The notes under the pieces are model-generated. The model searched no databases. It was not told the origin of the DNA and was given only the letters and a program-made list of their open reading frames with translations. This document shows, piece by piece, positions 63,601 through 64,000 of a stretch of DNA of 64,000 nt (the stretch's first letter is position 1; the number at the start of each line of letters is the position of its first letter). This DNA is from Numidum massiliense (GTDB lineage: Bacteria; Bacillota; Bacilli; Thermoactinomycetales; Novibacillaceae), in assembly GCF_001375555.1 (NCBI RefSeq), contig NZ_CTDZ01000008.1, positions 65,592 to 129,591 on the forward strand, read 5' to 3'. A program made the position numbers and the translations under genes.

Positions 63601-64000
63601 CAGTACGCTGTTGACACTCGTCGTCATTCCAGTCATGTACAGCTGGTTTGACCCGGAGACGCGGCACGGGTACACGTACCATCCGGCGCGGCCACCGCGC
63701 GGTTACCGTTTTGCGGCAGCGGACGGCGGACTCACTTTGCCCGTCGGTGCGGATGTACGGGATGCGGATGCAGGCGATATGCTTGTCGATGATGCAGATG
63801 CGCGGCGCGGACGGGCGCTATTGGGCGTTAGTTACAGCGACGCTCATACGGTGGAGTCAGTGAAGGTGGAGTCGGTGGAACCCGTGGAGCCACTCCATGA
63901 CGGCGATGATGCATTAGACGGACGTTGGGACGACGCAGAAGATGAAAGGCAAGGCGACGCCTCCGGGCTCGAGCGGGAGCCGCGCGACACCGACCGCCGC
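60644..64000 (+). CDS. RND-family efflux permease (SwrC/AcrB type), cut by window edge
   Basis: The frame opens at ATG 60644 after GGAGGAA and is still open at the last base, giving at least 1119 residues. WLSKASMKRPVLTIVAVLVV is the first helix, GGILAMLVLFLFLRSF and the LGGLALGVGMLVDNAIVVIE motif (with the proton-relay Asp of helix 4) follow; PSGIHLYDR-like parts are replaced by a Gram-positive porter domain, and MIGLIVLAGIVVNNAIVMVD is the helix-10 counterpart. Proteins like SwrC export surfactin-like compounds or fatty acids. After the last helix (about residue 1000) comes an unusual acidic tail of over 110 residues. TetR lies just upstream. Confidence 0.9.
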   Translation, partial: MWLSKASMKRPVLTIVAVLVVLALGGVSLTKLELDLIPDINPPVGAVVANYSGAGPEEVLEKVTKPLEKSLSTLSGLNTLQTQTREGNVLLLLEFDWAEDVETKQNDILSRINQANLPDDVPTPTFIKFDPSSLPIIQLSVVNKGDADKLREEIDDIVQQLTNLSGVASVNESGLLDKQIHVTLKADEMKKYGLSQQNIRELLQSHQLSQPGGIVHDGENDLTTRVIGEIPDVDTMKKLTVTADPTSGKKVTLGDVAKVKMAEEEKESITRTNLEPSIGLNVFKQSGANTAKVSAAVRDKIDQLNDKGKIEIVPLFDQGVYVEESIGNVSTALISGGILAMLVLFLFLRSFGSPLMIGVAIPLSVIVTFVLMFFSDFSLNIMTLGGLALGVGMLVDNAIVVIENTYRHLNMGKPPKQAAVEGAGEVAAAITASTLTTLAVFLPIVFVSGIVGNIFREFAFTVSFSLFASLLVSLTIVPVMAGALLKKPNKNREAARQRSNFFRGYRALVEWALHHRKTVLTVSLALLVAGLAGIWSVGSEFLPPTDEGIFVAEVEMPEGTGLAKTEEVTKKIEKVLADEKDVADFQASIGDKRNQGLRQGGRNTAQIFVRVVDLDQRDRSTNDIMNDVRREVATIDKQATLTFKEQSAFEMGSAPNTLQFLVSGDEEKLNKQQKRITDSLEKVKHVKEVTNSEVATTPELRVAVDRDKARENGLVPAQVVSAVSDAIRGDVVTRVNDDDNKEVGVLVRYEASFAESPDKLKKLPLTGSEGNTTLDKVADVAVADGPTTINRRDLKRAIEYKVQFQGTSLGEVEQAVKQKLDDLDLPDSLRVQFIGASEVLEDAKSDLSLAFVLSLLLVFLVLAAQFESFKYPFVIFFSLPLMVIGIGIGLFAMQIPLSVTAMIGLIVLAGIVVNNAIVMVDFINRLKKRGETTYDAIVTASATRLRPILMTTLTTILGLVPSALALGEGTEIQQPLAVVVIGGLLSSTLLTLVVIPVMYSWFDPETRHGYTYHPARPPRGYRFAAADGGLTLPVGADVRDADAGDMLVDDADARRGRALLGVSYSDAHTVESVKVESVEPVEPLHDGDDALDGRWDDAEDERQGDASGLEREPRDTDRR

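Noticed and set aside
62398..63675. 425-codon open frame on the minus strand opposite the RND pump
   Set aside because: Shadow of the RND coding sequence, again Ser/Thr/Arg-rich without family similarity.

Overview
The window looks like the chromosome of an endospore-forming member of the Bacillales with moderately high G+C, perhaps Thermoactinomycetaceae-like or another thermophilic or alkaliphilic relative; I cannot fix the genus. The main reason is a long block of conserved gene order known from Bacillus: ytrI-ytrH, dnaE, malic enzyme, accDA, pfkA, pyk, fxsA, ytvI, citZ-icd-mdh, phoPR. Shine-Dalgarno sites are strong, GTG and TTG starts are very common, and the sporulation genes ytrI, ytrH and ytvI are present. 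I see no rRNA, tRNA, CRISPR array, complete insertion sequence or replication origin.

Layout. 1-9.6 kb is accessory: the end of a PRD-type antiterminator, a ThiF/MoeB enzyme, an acetyltransferase, a cytosolic class A beta-lactamase-like protein, a SulP anion transporter behind a clear c-di-AMP (ydaO/yuaA) riboswitch, an aminoglycoside-kinase-like protein, a methyltransferase and MetA. 9.6-18.8 kb holds a DsrE-like protein, a GntR/SIS/GlmU-like amino-sugar cluster with a paired GntR operator, a proline symporter with its tiny partner protein, threonine synthase and a dicarboxylate symporter. 18.9-25.9 kb has a YtoI-like CBS protein, the opuA glycine betaine ABC operon, YtpI and a zinc-ribbon membrane protein with nine-residue repeats. 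26-44 kb is the conserved core for DNA replication, malonyl-CoA synthesis, lower glycolysis and the oxidative TCA entry. 44.4-55.4 kb is the phosphate block: phoPR, then a Pho box and pstSCAB1B2-phoU. Between phoR and pstS sits an AT-rich island of three related small membrane proteins mixed with broken toxin-like remnants. 55.6-64 kb carries a C26 peptidase, a broken MFS gene, paired fluoride channels, an MltG-like membrane protein without catalytic domain, a TetR regulator and an RND efflux pump running off the end.

How the genes work together. The central block links fatty-acid precursor supply (malic enzyme and acetyl-CoA carboxylase) to the end of glycolysis and the first TCA steps. PhoPR very probably controls the neighbouring pst operon through the Pho box. 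The opuA operon and the c-di-AMP-controlled transporter suggest active osmotic and ion homeostasis.

The most unusual signals are: (1) the decayed, probably polymorphic-toxin locus at 47.6-49.4 kb; (2) in-frame low-complexity repeat insertions in otherwise conserved proteins (PhoR, DnaE, PstB1, the RND pump), including an 18-bp repeat array inside the PhoR ATPase domain; (3) the c-di-AMP riboswitch on a SulP gene; (4) a FadR-type operator before the malic enzyme gene with a possible GntR remnant just after it; and (5) several tiny genes, including a 24-residue arginine-rich protein.
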